Source of the DNA: Roseateles sp049532965
GTDB taxonomy: Bacteria > Pseudomonadota > Gammaproteobacteria > Burkholderiales > Burkholderiaceae_C
DNA length: 64,000 nucleotides
Direction of reading: 5' to 3'
Assembly (NCBI RefSeq): GCF_049532965.1
Contig: NZ_CP186694.1
Span: forward strand, 868,001-932,000
The position numbers and the translations under genes are program-made. Of the stretch, positions 7,056 to 15,881 are shown piece after piece; the stretch's first letter is position 1; each line of letters opens with the position of its first letter. The notes beneath the pieces are model-generated. The model had not been told where the DNA came from, did no database searches, and worked only from the letters and a program-made list of their open reading frames with translations.

Positions 7056-8977
7056 GCGGCGCCGCGCACGATCCGGCGCTGACCTCGCCGGCTCGCTACC
7101 GCGCGGTGAGCATCGGCGGCCGCGCGGGCGTGGATGTCGAACGGCGGCCCGATGGCAATCTGCTGCTGCGCTCGCGGGAGGCGCTGGGCGCGTATCCCGC
7201 CCACATGGGTGAGCGGCTGGCGCATTGGGCCTCCGTCACGCCGGCGGCCACTTTCGCCGCCCGCCGGGGCCTGGATGGGGCATGGCGCCGCGTCAGCTAC
7301 GCCGAGATGCTGGTCCGCGCGCAGGCGCTCGGCGAGGCGCTGCTGCGTCTCGGCCTGTCGGCCGAGCGGCCGCTGATGGTGCTGTCCGACAACGACCTGG
7401 AGCACCTCAGCCTCATGATGGGCGCGATGTGGGCCGGCATTCCGGCCGTCAGCGTGTCGGCGGCGTACTCGCTGGTCTCGACCGACTTCGCACGGCTGCG
7501 CCACATCGTCGGCAAGAGCACGCCGGGGCTGGTCTACGCCGCGGACCCGCGCTACGGACTCGCCCTCGCCGCGGCGGTGCCGCCCGACGTCGACGTGGCG
7601 CTCGGCGAAGGCACGCTCGACGGGCGCCCGGTCACGCGCTTCGCCGACCTGCTGGACACCGCGCCCGGCTCGCGCGTGGCCGAGGCGCATGCGGCCGTTG
7701 GCCCGGACACCGTGCTCAAGCTGATGTTCACCTCGGGGTCGACGCAACAGCCCAAGGGCGTCGTGGTCACGCAGCGCATGTGGTGCGCCAACCAGCAGAT
7801 GACGCTGCAGGCGCTGCCCTTCCTGGGCGAGGAACCGCCGCTTGTGGTGGACTGGCTGCCGTGGAATCACACCTTCGGCGGCAACCACAACCTGGGCATC
7901 GTGCTCTACAACGGCGGCAGCCTCTACATCGACGACGGCAAGCCGCTGCCACACGCGATCGCGCCGACGCTGCGCAACCTGCGCGAGATTCCCACCACCG
8001 TCTACTTCAACGTGCCCAAGGGCTATGACGAGCTGGTGTCGGCGATGGAGCGGGACACCGCGCTGCGCGACCGCTTCTTCAGCCGGCTGCGGCTGTGCGA
8101 GTGCGGCGGCGCCGGCTTGTCGCAGAAGACGCTGGACGCGTTCAACCGGCTGGCCGAGGCCGCCATCGGCGAGCGCATCCGGCTCGCGGCCGGGCTGGGC
8201 ATGACGGAGACCGCGCCGACCTGCACCTTCGCGGTTCCCGAAGCGCCGCGCGCCGGCCTGATCGGTCTGCCGGTGCCTGGCGTCGAGGTCAAGCTGGTGC
8301 CGCTGGGCGACAAGACGGAGGTGCGATTCCGCGGGCCCAACGTCATGCCAGGCTACTGGCGCGAACCCGGGCTCTCGCGCGACGCCTTCGACGAGGAAGG
8401 CTTCTATCGCACCGGCGATGCGGCGCGTCCCGTGGTGCCGGAGGACCCGACCCAGGGACTGCTCTTCGACGGCCGCATCGCCGAGGACTTCAAGCTGTCC
8501 TCCGGCACCTTCGTCAGCGTCGGCCCGCTGCGGGCGCGCGTCGCGGCGCTGGGTTTCCCGTGCGTGCACGACGCCGTCGTCACCGGCCGGGACCGCGACG
8601 AGGTCGGCCTGCTGATCTTTCCGCGGCTGCAGGAGCTGCGGCGCCTGGCCGGCCTGGCCGACGATGCGGATGCCGCGCTCGCGCTGGCCCATCTGGAGGT
8701 CCGCGACTTCTTCCAGCGCCTGGCCGACCGGTTGTGGGAAGAGGGCACCGGCAGTGCGAACCGGCCCGCGCGGCTGCACGTGCTGGCGATGCCGCCTTCC
8801 ATCGACCTCGGCGAGATCACCGACAAGGGGTCGATCAACCAGCGCGCGGTGCTGACGCATCGCGCCGCGCTGGTCGAACGGCTGCATGCCGCGCCGCCGG
8901 ACGACGCCGATGTCATCCGGCCGCGGCCCCTCATTTCCCCCTCGATCGCGGCCTCACCCGCCGCCCCGACACCATGA
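7052..8977 (+). CDS. Feruloyl-CoA synthase-like AMP-binding ligase
   Basis: A 641-residue member of the adenylate-forming family most like feruloyl-CoA synthases (Fcs). It shows the P-loop-like TSGSTQQPKG at 227-236, the family segment WLPWNHTFGGNHN with YNGGSLYIDDGKP, AGLGMTETAPTC, YRTGDA, and a C-terminal DKGSINQRA with the predicted adenylation lysine Lys592. It would activate ferulate or a related hydroxycinnamate with ATP and CoA in the cytoplasm, the first pathway step. It is translationally coupled to the hydratase before it and the SDR after it (ATGA overlaps). Exact substrate preference cannot be read from sequence, but the vanAB genes downstream favour a 3-methoxy-4-hydroxy compound. 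Confidence 0.85.
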   Translation: MSGAAHDPALTSPARYRAVSIGGRAGVDVERRPDGNLLLRSREALGAYPAHMGERLAHWASVTPAATFAARRGLDGAWRRVSYAEMLVRAQALGEALLRLGLSAERPLMVLSDNDLEHLSLMMGAMWAGIPAVSVSAAYSLVSTDFARLRHIVGKSTPGLVYAADPRYGLALAAAVPPDVDVALGEGTLDGRPVTRFADLLDTAPGSRVAEAHAAVGPDTVLKLMFTSGSTQQPKGVVVTQRMWCANQQMTLQALPFLGEEPPLVVDWLPWNHTFGGNHNLGIVLYNGGSLYIDDGKPLPHAIAPTLRNLREIPTTVYFNVPKGYDELVSAMERDTALRDRFFSRLRLCECGGAGLSQKTLDAFNRLAEAAIGERIRLAAGLGMTETAPTCTFAVPEAPRAGLIGLPVPGVEVKLVPLGDKTEVRFRGPNVMPGYWREPGLSRDAFDEEGFYRTGDAARPVVPEDPTQGLLFDGRIAEDFKLSSGTFVSVGPLRARVAALGFPCVHDAVVTGRDRDEVGLLIFPRLQELRRLAGLADDADAALALAHLEVRDFFQRLADRLWEEGTGSANRPARLHVLAMPPSIDLGEITDKGSINQRAVLTHRAALVERLHAAPPDDADVIRPRPLISPSIAASPAAPTP

Positions 8978-9747
8978 AGATCCACGGACAAGCCGCCCTC
9001 GTCAGCGGCGCGGGCTCGGGCCTTGGCGAGGCCGTCGCGCGTTGCCTCGCGGCGCAGGGCGCGCGCGTCGCTCTGCTCGACGTCAACGAGGAAGGCGCCC
9101 AGCGCGTGGCGCGCGAGATCGGTCCCGGACGCGCGCTGGCGCTGCGCTGCGACATCACCGACGCAGCGTCGGTCGAGGCGGCGCTGGATGCGGCCGCCGA
9201 GGCGCACGGCCCGGCGCGCATGCTCATGAACGTGGCCGGCATCGGAACCGCCAAGCGCATCCTCCAGCGCGACGGGCAGCCGGCGCCGCAGGACGCGTTC
9301 GAGCGCGTCGTCCGCGTCAACCTGCTGGGCACGTACAACGTCGCTCGCCTGGCCGCGGCGCGCATCGCGCGGCTGGAGCCGCTGGACGACGGCGAGCGCG
9401 GCGTGATCGTCAACACCGCGTCGGTCGCCGCCTTCGATGGGCAGGTCGGGCAGGAGGCCTATGCGGCGTCCAAGGGCGGCATCGTGTCGATGACGCTGCC
9501 GATGGCGCGCGACCTCGCGCAGTGGGGCATCCGCGTCTGCACGATCGCACCGGGGCTGTTCGCCACGCCGCTCTTGAAGGAGTTGCCGCAGGAGGTGCAG
9601 GATTCGCTGGCCGGGTCCATCCCGTTCCCCCGGCGCCTGGGGCGGCCCGAGGAGTTCGCCGAGCTGGCCGCGCATATCGTCCTCAACGGGCACCTCAACG
9701 GCGAGGTGATCCGGCTCGACGGCGCGCTGCGCATGGCGCCGCGCTGA
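8974..9747 (+). CDS. Short-chain dehydrogenase, 3-hydroxyacyl-CoA dehydrogenase type
   Basis: A 257-residue classical SDR with the cofactor motif GAGSGLGEA near the N-terminus, NVAG in the middle, and the catalytic set Ser150, Tyr163 and Lys167 (YAASK). An acidic residue after beta-2 (LLDVNEE) points to NAD rather than NADP. The overall pattern is that of type-2 3-hydroxyacyl-CoA dehydrogenases (HSD17B10-like). In this operon it would oxidise the 3-hydroxy intermediate from the hydratase to the 3-keto thioester for the thiolase. The ATG overlaps the ligase stop (ATGA). Confidence 0.88.
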   Translation: MKIHGQAALVSGAGSGLGEAVARCLAAQGARVALLDVNEEGAQRVAREIGPGRALALRCDITDAASVEAALDAAAEAHGPARMLMNVAGIGTAKRILQRDGQPAPQDAFERVVRVNLLGTYNVARLAAARIARLEPLDDGERGVIVNTASVAAFDGQVGQEAYAASKGGIVSMTLPMARDLAQWGIRVCTIAPGLFATPLLKELPQEVQDSLAGSIPFPRRLGRPEEFAELAAHIVLNGHLNGEVIRLDGALRMAPR

Positions 9748-9773
9748 TCCCCGATTCCCGCAGGAGCTTGCCC

Positions 9774-10826
9774 ATGTTCATCACCAACACGTGGTACGTG
9801 GCCGCACGCAGCGACGAGGTCGTCGCCGACGCGCCGCTGGGTCGCAAGATCTGCGACCAGTCGATGGTGTTCTTCCGGAACGCCGCCGGCGAGATCGCTG
9901 CGCTCGAGGACTTCTGCCCGCACCGCGGCGCGCCGCTGTCGCTGGGGCGCGTGGTCGGCGACACGCTGGTGTGCGGCTACCACGGCCTGGCGATGGGCGC
10001 CAATGGCCGCACCGTCTCGATGCCATGCCAGCGCGTGGGCGGATTCCCGGCGATCCGCAGCTTTCCGGCCCACGAGGCGCACGGCTTCATCTGGGTGTGG
10101 CCGGGCGAGGCGGAGAAGGCCGACCTGGCGCTGCTGCCGCCCTTCGAGTGGCTCGGCAATCCGGCCTACGGCTACGGCGGCGGCCTGTACCACATCGGCT
10201 GCGACTACCGCCTGCTGATCGACAACCTGATGGACCTGACGCACGAGACCTACGTGCATGCGAGCAGCATTGGCCAGAAGGAGATCGACGACGCGCCGTG
10301 CAAGACGCGCGTGGAGGGCGACCATGTCATCACCGAGCGATTCATGAGCGGCATCGAGGCGCCGCCGTTCTGGCGCATGGCGCTGCGCATGAACGGCCTG
10401 CCGGAGGACCAGAAGGTGGACCGCTGGCAGATCTGCCACTTCACGCCGCCGAGCCACATCATGATCGAGGTCGGCGTGGCGCTGGCCGGGCAGGGCGGTT
10501 ATCACGCGCCGGACGCCGTCAAGGCCGCGAGCTGGGTGGTGGACTTCATCACGCCGGAGACGGCGCACTCGCTGCACTACTTCTGGGGCATGGCGCGGAA
10601 GTTCAAGCCGGACGACGAGGCGCTGACGGCGCAGATCCGCGAGGGGCAGGGAAAGATCTTCGCCGAGGACCAGGAGATGCTGGAGCGCCAGCAGCAGAAC
10701 CTGCTCGCCTGGCCCGGTCGCCGGCTGCTGATGCTCAACATCGATGGCGGCGGCGTGCAGTCGCGCAAGGTGATCGACCGGCTGCTGGCCGCGCAGGCGG
10801 CGCCATCGACGCCAGCGGCGGCATGA
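9774..10826 (+). CDS. vanA: Vanillate O-demethylase oxygenase subunit (VanA)
   Basis: A 350-residue Rieske non-heme iron oxygenase. The [2Fe-2S] ligands are Cys48-x-His50 (CPHRG) and Cys67-x2-His70 (CGYHG). The mononuclear-iron region is seen in NLMDLTHETYVHASS. VanA converts vanillate to protocatechuate plus formaldehyde using electrons from VanB. A clear AGGAG precedes the ATG by 8 bp, and the stop overlaps the vanB start. Its place after the CoA-dependent genes fits a single pathway in which the side chain is shortened first and the methyl ether is then removed. Other aromatic O-demethylases share this fold, but the adjacent VanB-type reductase supports the call. Confidence 0.9.
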   Translation: MFITNTWYVAARSDEVVADAPLGRKICDQSMVFFRNAAGEIAALEDFCPHRGAPLSLGRVVGDTLVCGYHGLAMGANGRTVSMPCQRVGGFPAIRSFPAHEAHGFIWVWPGEAEKADLALLPPFEWLGNPAYGYGGGLYHIGCDYRLLIDNLMDLTHETYVHASSIGQKEIDDAPCKTRVEGDHVITERFMSGIEAPPFWRMALRMNGLPEDQKVDRWQICHFTPPSHIMIEVGVALAGQGGYHAPDAVKAASWVVDFITPETAHSLHYFWGMARKFKPDDEALTAQIREGQGKIFAEDQEMLERQQQNLLAWPGRRLLMLNIDGGGVQSRKVIDRLLAAQAAPSTPAAA

Positions 10827-11854
10827 GCGGCGTGAGCGGCGTGAGCGGCGATATGAACGGTGATATGAGCGGTGGCCCGAGCGGCGGCACGCCGCCGGAA
10901 CTCTTGACGGTGCGTGTCGTGTCCCGGGCACCGGTGGCGAGCGGCGTCTGTGCATTGACGCTCGCGGCGCTGGATGGCGCGCCGCTGCCGGCGTTCACCG
11001 CGGGGGCGCATGTGGACGTGCATTTGCCAGGCGGATTGGTGCGCCAGTACTCGATCTGCAGCGATCCTGGCGAGCGCCATCGCTATGTGCTGGGCGTGGC
11101 GCTGGCGGAGGACTCGCGTGGCGGTTCGCGCGCGGTCCACGATCAGGTGCGCGAGGGGGAGATCCTGCGGATCGGCGCGCCGCGCAACCTCTTCGCGCTG
11201 GCCGATGGCGCGGGACGGCAGATCTTGATCGCTGGCGGCATCGGCATCACGCCGCTGTTGGCGATGGCTCGTCAGCTGGTGCGCGAGGGGCGCGACTTCG
11301 AGCTGCATTACGCCGCCCGCTCGGCGGAGCGCATGGCGTTCCGCGACGAGATCGCGCAGGGCATGCTGAGCCGACGTACGCGCTTCTACCTGAGCGAGGG
11401 CGAGGGCTCGGGGCGACTGGACGTCGAGGCGGTGCTTGCGGGCCGCGGCACTGGCGATCGGCTCTATGTCTGCGGACCGCGGCGGCTGATCGATGCGGTG
11501 CTCGAGGCCGCGCCGCGGCATGGCTGGCCGGCAGAGGCGGTGCATCACGAGTCCTTCACGGGCGCTGTGCCGGCGCAGGGAGAGGACCGGGCTTTCGAGA
11601 TCGAACTGGCGAGCTCTGGCCGCGTGATCCCGGTGCGCGCCGACGAGACTGCGGCGCAGGCGCTGATCGCGCAGGGCGTGCCGTTGATGACCTCGTGCGA
11701 GCAGGGCGTGTGCGGCACCTGCCTGACGCCGGTGCTCGCGGGCGAGCCGGATCATCGCGACAGCTACCTGACGCCGGAAGAGCGCGCGGCGAACGATCAG
11801 TTCACGCCTTGCTGCTCGCGCGCGCGCTCGGCGCGGCTGGTGATCGATCTCTGA
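10823..11854 (+). CDS. vanB: Vanillate O-demethylase reductase subunit (VanB)
   Basis: A phthalate-dioxygenase-reductase-type protein: a flavin domain (RQYSICSDP), an NAD domain (IAGGIGITPLLAMAR, YVCGPRRLID) and a C-terminal plant-type [2Fe-2S] ferredoxin domain (CEQGVCGTC and a later Cys in FTPCC). It passes electrons from NADH to VanA. As drawn it has 343 residues, somewhat longer than usual, because of a Gly/Ser/Met-rich N-terminus of repeated MSG/VSG/MNG units. In-frame ATGs at 10823, 10853 and 10865 are all possible starts. The first overlaps the vanA stop (ATGA) and is used here. Conserved sequence begins at about residue 30. Confidence 0.9.
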   Translation: MSGVSGVSGDMNGDMSGGPSGGTPPELLTVRVVSRAPVASGVCALTLAALDGAPLPAFTAGAHVDVHLPGGLVRQYSICSDPGERHRYVLGVALAEDSRGGSRAVHDQVREGEILRIGAPRNLFALADGAGRQILIAGGIGITPLLAMARQLVREGRDFELHYAARSAERMAFRDEIAQGMLSRRTRFYLSEGEGSGRLDVEAVLAGRGTGDRLYVCGPRRLIDAVLEAAPRHGWPAEAVHHESFTGAVPAQGEDRAFEIELASSGRVIPVRADETAAQALIAQGVPLMTSCEQGVCGTCLTPVLAGEPDHRDSYLTPEERAANDQFTPCCSRARSARLVIDL

Positions 11855-11884
11855 CCCGACGACGCCGAGGGCCTCGCCTGGAGC

Positions 11885-12151
11885 ACTCCCTCTCCCGCTT
11901 GCGGGAGAGGGCAGGGGTGAGGGTCTTCCAAGTGCCACGGTGATGCTCTGCGACGAGCCCCCTCACCCTCGCCCTCTCCCCCTCCGGGGGCGAGGGGATG
12001 ACCGTGGCACCTCCGTCGATGGCGAGGGGATGACCGTGGCGGCTTCGTCGACGAAAGAACTCCACCCGCCGAAGACCGCGGACCTCTTACTCCCTCTCCC
12101 GCTTGCGGGAGAGGGCAGGGGTGAGGGCCTCTCCCGCAAGCGGGAGAGGGG
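11885..12151. repeat. Cluster of REP-like palindromic repeats
   Basis: This gap after the vanAB operon (11855-12157) has no gene but several copies of the CCCTCTCCCGC-TT/AA-GCGGGAGAGGG family: 11885-11930, a diverged copy at 11959-12000, 12090-12127, and an abutting inverted copy at 12128-12151. A separate 20-bp direct repeat, GGCGAGGGGATGACCGTGGC, occurs at 11989-12008 and 12021-12040. The paired hairpins could end transcription from the two convergent flanking genes, but no T-run is present. Confidence 0.8.
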
Positions 12152-12157
12152 CGGCCG

Positions 12158-13324
12158 TCAAACCACCAGCCACCCCACCAGCACCGCGCACACTCCCAGG
12201 AACGGCAGGCTGATCTTGTGGAACTCGGCGAGCGCGCCTGGAACGCGCGCGAGCCGCAGCGCAATCAGGTTGGCCATCGACCCCAGCACGAAGCCGTAGC
12301 CGCCGACGTTCACCGCCACCGCCAGCACCTTCAGGTCGGGCACCTGACCGGCCAGCAGCAGGGTCGCCGGAACGTTGCTGATGACCTGCGAGGCCGCGAT
12401 GGCGGCGAGGTACGCCGGCAGCGGCTCGTGCAGCGGCAGCCGCGCCATCAGTCCCGCCACTTGCGGCAGCGCGACCAACTGGCCCAGGTCGACGAACATC
12501 AGCGCGAAGGTCGCCAACAGCGCCCAGTCGAGCCCCCGCAGCACCTCGCGATGCCAGATCGCATAGGCGACGAGGACCACCGCGAGTGCCGGTCCCCACT
12601 GGTGCAGGTCGAGCGCGATCACGAAGCCGACGAACAGCGCCGCCGACATCGCCAGCAGCCGAGGCTGCGTCTGCCGCGGCTGGGCGGCCTTGGTGAGCGC
12701 GATCGGCGTCCGCGGCATGGTCAGCACGATCGTGATCAGCAGCAGCGCCAGCATCACCCCGACGGACGGCCCCATCATGGCGATGAAGCCGCCGAAGGAC
12801 TCGCCCGACCGGTGCCAGAGATAGAGGTTCTGCGGGTTGCCGATCGGCGTGAGCGAGGAGCCCGCGTTCACCGCCAGCGCTTCGAGCGCCACCAGCCGCG
12901 CCAGCGGCAGGTGCGCCTGCGCCGCCAGCTCGCGCGTCAGCGGCACCAGCAGGAACAGGCTCACGTCATTGGTCACCAGCGCGGACAGCACCACCGCGAC
13001 GGCGCACAGCACGATGGCGAGCTGGCGCGCGGTCCGGGTGCGTCCCAGCAGCGCCCGCGCGGCGCCTTGCAGCACGCCGCTGCGCTCCACGCCTTGCGTG
13101 ATGGCGAGCAGGCCGGTCAGGGCGCCCATCGTCTGCCAATCGATCAGGCCCAGCCATGCCGCGGGCGAGATGGGCCGAAGGAAGGCGAATGCCACCGCGA
13201 CCCCGAGCAGCAGCCACAGCAGCCAATTGCCGCCCGGCCCGGTGTCATGCACCCCCGGGGGCGGATCGGCGCGAGGAAGGTCGGAAGGAGGAAGGTCGGA
13301 AGGCGGAAGGGAGGACGTGCTCAT
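12158..13324 (-). CDS. Ion-transporter-superfamily permease (SLC13/ArsB/NhaD-like)
   Basis: A 388-residue polytopic membrane protein with roughly ten hydrophobic helices. Two re-entrant-loop signatures of this superfamily are visible: NAGSSLTPIGNPQN in the first half and ISNVPATLLLAG in the second. They mark anion or Na+/H+ antiport carriers. The cytoplasmic N-terminus is proline/aspartate-rich with a short tandem duplication (PPSDL twice), encoded by repeated GAAGGTCGGAAG-type units on the plus strand. The substrate cannot be assigned; sulfate, dicarboxylates, arsenite and Na+ are all possible for the fold. It stands alone between the repeat cluster and the hybrid kinase gene. Confidence 0.75.
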   Translation of the reverse strand: MSTSSLPPSDLPPSDLPRADPPPGVHDTGPGGNWLLWLLLGVAVAFAFLRPISPAAWLGLIDWQTMGALTGLLAITQGVERSGVLQGAARALLGRTRTARQLAIVLCAVAVVLSALVTNDVSLFLLVPLTRELAAQAHLPLARLVALEALAVNAGSSLTPIGNPQNLYLWHRSGESFGGFIAMMGPSVGVMLALLLITIVLTMPRTPIALTKAAQPRQTQPRLLAMSAALFVGFVIALDLHQWGPALAVVLVAYAIWHREVLRGLDWALLATFALMFVDLGQLVALPQVAGLMARLPLHEPLPAYLAAIAASQVISNVPATLLLAGQVPDLKVLAVAVNVGGYGFVLGSMANLIALRLARVPGALAEFHKISLPFLGVCAVLVGWLVV

Positions 13325-13506
13325 GGAGAACGGAAAGCGATGCCCCCGCGCGGGCGGCGTGCCGCCGGCCAGCGGCTCGAGCGGGAGCCGCCTCGCGTCG
13401 GCGAGGGAGTACGCGCCATTGTGGCCGAGTTCGCCGCCGCGTCACGGTCAGCGGCAACGACCGCGCGAGCGCATGACCTGCGGGTCGTCGAGCCGGCGGC
13501 CGGTGA

Positions 13507-15702
13507 TCAGCGCGGCTCGCTGAGCAACTGCTGCATGACTCGCTCGAGCTCGCTGAACTCCACCGGCTTGACGAGGTGGGCGTCGAACCCTGCTGCCGCC
13601 GTCGCGTCGCGGTCGGAGCGCTGTCCCCAGCCGGTGATCGCGATCAGCGCCAGGTCCTCGCGGCGGGTCGAGCTGCGCAGGCGCCGCGCCACCTCCGTGC
13701 CGGAGATGCCGGGCAGGCCGATGTCCAGCAGCATCACGCGCGGCTGGACGCGCTCGAAGCACTTGAGCGCCTCTTCGCCGCTGTAGGCGACGGCCGCGCG
13801 GTAGTGCGCGCCGCGCAGCACCTCCGCGAGCGTGTTGGCGCCATCGACGTTGTCGTCGACGACCATCACGCAGACCGGTGCGGCGGCTGGATCCGTGGCC
13901 TCGACGTCGGGCTCCTCGCCGTCGTGCGCCGCCGGCCCGTGCGGCGCGAGCGGCAGGCGCACGATGAACCGGCTGCCGTGGCCGACGCCCTCGCTTTCGA
14001 CCTCGATCGCGCCGCCGTGCAACTGCACCAGCTGCCGCGAGACCGCCAACCCGATGCCCAGCCCGGACGGTGCCGCCCCCCGCGAGTCGATGCGCGTGAA
14101 CAGCTCGAAGACCTGCGGCTGCATCTCCATCGCGATGCCGATGCCCTTGTCGGTGACGGTGACCAGCGCCTGGTCGTCCTCGGTAGCGACATGCACCGTC
14201 ACCTCGCCCGGCTCGGGGCTGTACTTCGCGGCGTTGTCGAGCAGGTTGCCGAGCACCTGCTGCAAGCGCGTCGGATCGCCATCGACCGGCACCGGCTCGG
14301 GCGGCAGCGACAGCGAAACGCGATGCTTCATCTCCTTGTACAGCGGCTCGACGGCCTCCAGCGCCTGCTTGACCACGGTGCGCAGGTCGATGACCTGGCG
14401 CTGCAGCTCGACCACGTTGCGCGTGATGCGGCTCATGTCGAGCAGGTCGTCGAGCAGCCGCGCCATGTGCGCGGACTGGCGCGCGATGATGTCGGTGGCA
14501 TGGGCGCGCGCGGCCTCGGTGGTCGATTGCCGCAGCATCGCCACCGCGTAACGGATCGGCGCCATCGGGTTGCGCAGCTCATGCGCCAGCGTCGCGAGGA
14601 AGGCATCCTTGCGCTGGCTCTCGCGCCGGAGTTCCTCCTGCGCCGCGGACAGCTCCGAGACGTCCACCGTGGCCCCGAGCACGCGCCGCACCTCGCCGTT
14701 GTGATCGGCCACCGGCCGCAGCGAAGTCAGCAACTGGTAGGTCCTGCCGCCATGCGAGACCTGCTGCGCCAGGTTCATCGTGCGGCCCGTCGCGACGGCT
14801 TCGCGGACGATCGCGGCGTACTCCGGCTCGCCGACGAGGCTGCCGACCTCCGCGCCAATCAGCGCGTCGCGCGAGAAGCCCATCGGCGTGTTGAAGGCCC
14901 AGGTGTAGCGGCCCTGCGCATCGCATTCCCAGGCCATCACCTTGCCGCTCTGCAGCGCAAGGTGAAAGCGTTCCTCCGCCGCCTGGCTCGCCCGCAGCGC
15001 CTCCTGCTGCTGCGTGACGTCGACCGCGACGCCATAGGCGTGCACCGCGCGGCCCTTCGCGTCCAGGCTCACGTAGCCGTCGAACTGCGTCCAGACGGTC
15101 TCGCCGGTGTCGGGCCGGGTGAGCGGGCACGCGAAGCTGAAGCGGCCGCCGCTTTCGGTGGCATAGCGGTACCGGTCGCGGAAGCGCTCTGCGTCGGGCG
15201 CCGACATGCCGGCGAGCATGTCGTCCATCGACGACCAGCTGCGGCCGAACAGCTGCTTCGCGCCGCCGGCGGTCGTCGCGAAGCCGGTCACCGAATCCCA
15301 GTCCCAGGTCACCATGCGGCCGGCGGCCAGCGCCAGGTTCAGGCGCCGGCGGCTGTTGCGCTCCTTCTGCATCAGCCGCCCCGCCCACGCCGAGACCGAG
15401 GCCACCAGCGCGCCGGCGAACAGGAAGAGGACGACCATCGCCGCGTCGGCCAGCGAGTTGATCGGCAGGAACTGGCCGACGGGATCGACCCAGAAGTACA
15501 GCGTGGCCAGGCAGGCCGCCGCCAGGAAGGCGAGGGAAGGGCCGAGGCCGCAGGCCAGGCCGACGACGACCAGCGACGGGAAAAAGGGCAGGAGCGGCGC
15601 GCGCCCGTTCAGCGCCGGCTGCAGCTGGAGATTGAGCCACGTGGCCGCGACGAAGATGAGCGCGGCGACGGGCCAGCGGAACCAGAGCCTCTCGATGACC
15701 AT
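13507..15702 (-). CDS. Hybrid sensor histidine kinase with PAS domains and receiver
   Basis: A 731-residue membrane sensor. Roughly residues 10-110 form a four-helix membrane region like the KdpD/DUF4118 type, followed by two PAS domains (about 120-240 and 245-360). Then come a HisKA domain with phosphorylatable His374 in AHELRNP, an HATPase with N box DNAAKYSPEPG and G box GLGIGLAV, and a C-terminal receiver with phospho-acceptor Asp660 in MLLDIGLPG and Lys in LVKPVEF. It autophosphorylates and passes phosphate internally; no DNA-binding output or partner regulator is adjacent. The PAS domains show no obvious heme or flavin ligand motif, so the signal is unknown. Confidence 0.9.
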   Translation of the reverse strand: MVIERLWFRWPVAALIFVAATWLNLQLQPALNGRAPLLPFFPSLVVVGLACGLGPSLAFLAAACLATLYFWVDPVGQFLPINSLADAAMVVLFLFAGALVASVSAWAGRLMQKERNSRRRLNLALAAGRMVTWDWDSVTGFATTAGGAKQLFGRSWSSMDDMLAGMSAPDAERFRDRYRYATESGGRFSFACPLTRPDTGETVWTQFDGYVSLDAKGRAVHAYGVAVDVTQQQEALRASQAAEERFHLALQSGKVMAWECDAQGRYTWAFNTPMGFSRDALIGAEVGSLVGEPEYAAIVREAVATGRTMNLAQQVSHGGRTYQLLTSLRPVADHNGEVRRVLGATVDVSELSAAQEELRRESQRKDAFLATLAHELRNPMAPIRYAVAMLRQSTTEAARAHATDIIARQSAHMARLLDDLLDMSRITRNVVELQRQVIDLRTVVKQALEAVEPLYKEMKHRVSLSLPPEPVPVDGDPTRLQQVLGNLLDNAAKYSPEPGEVTVHVATEDDQALVTVTDKGIGIAMEMQPQVFELFTRIDSRGAAPSGLGIGLAVSRQLVQLHGGAIEVESEGVGHGSRFIVRLPLAPHGPAAHDGEEPDVEATDPAAAPVCVMVVDDNVDGANTLAEVLRGAHYRAAVAYSGEEALKCFERVQPRVMLLDIGLPGISGTEVARRLRSSTRREDLALIAITGWGQRSDRDATAAAGFDAHLVKPVEFSELERVMQQLLSEPR

Positions 15703-15881
15703 GCAACCGACTCCGTGTGCAGGGAGGGCCGGCTGCGGCCGGCGAACGCGTCAGGCTGCCGGGTCAGGACGGCTCGACGCGGTCCGCAGCATAACGGGCG
15801 CTTGGGCAACTGCCGTGCCTTCCGTCCCACACCGCGAGACGCTTCGCGGGCGGCGCTGCCGACGCCACCCGGAAGCAACGC

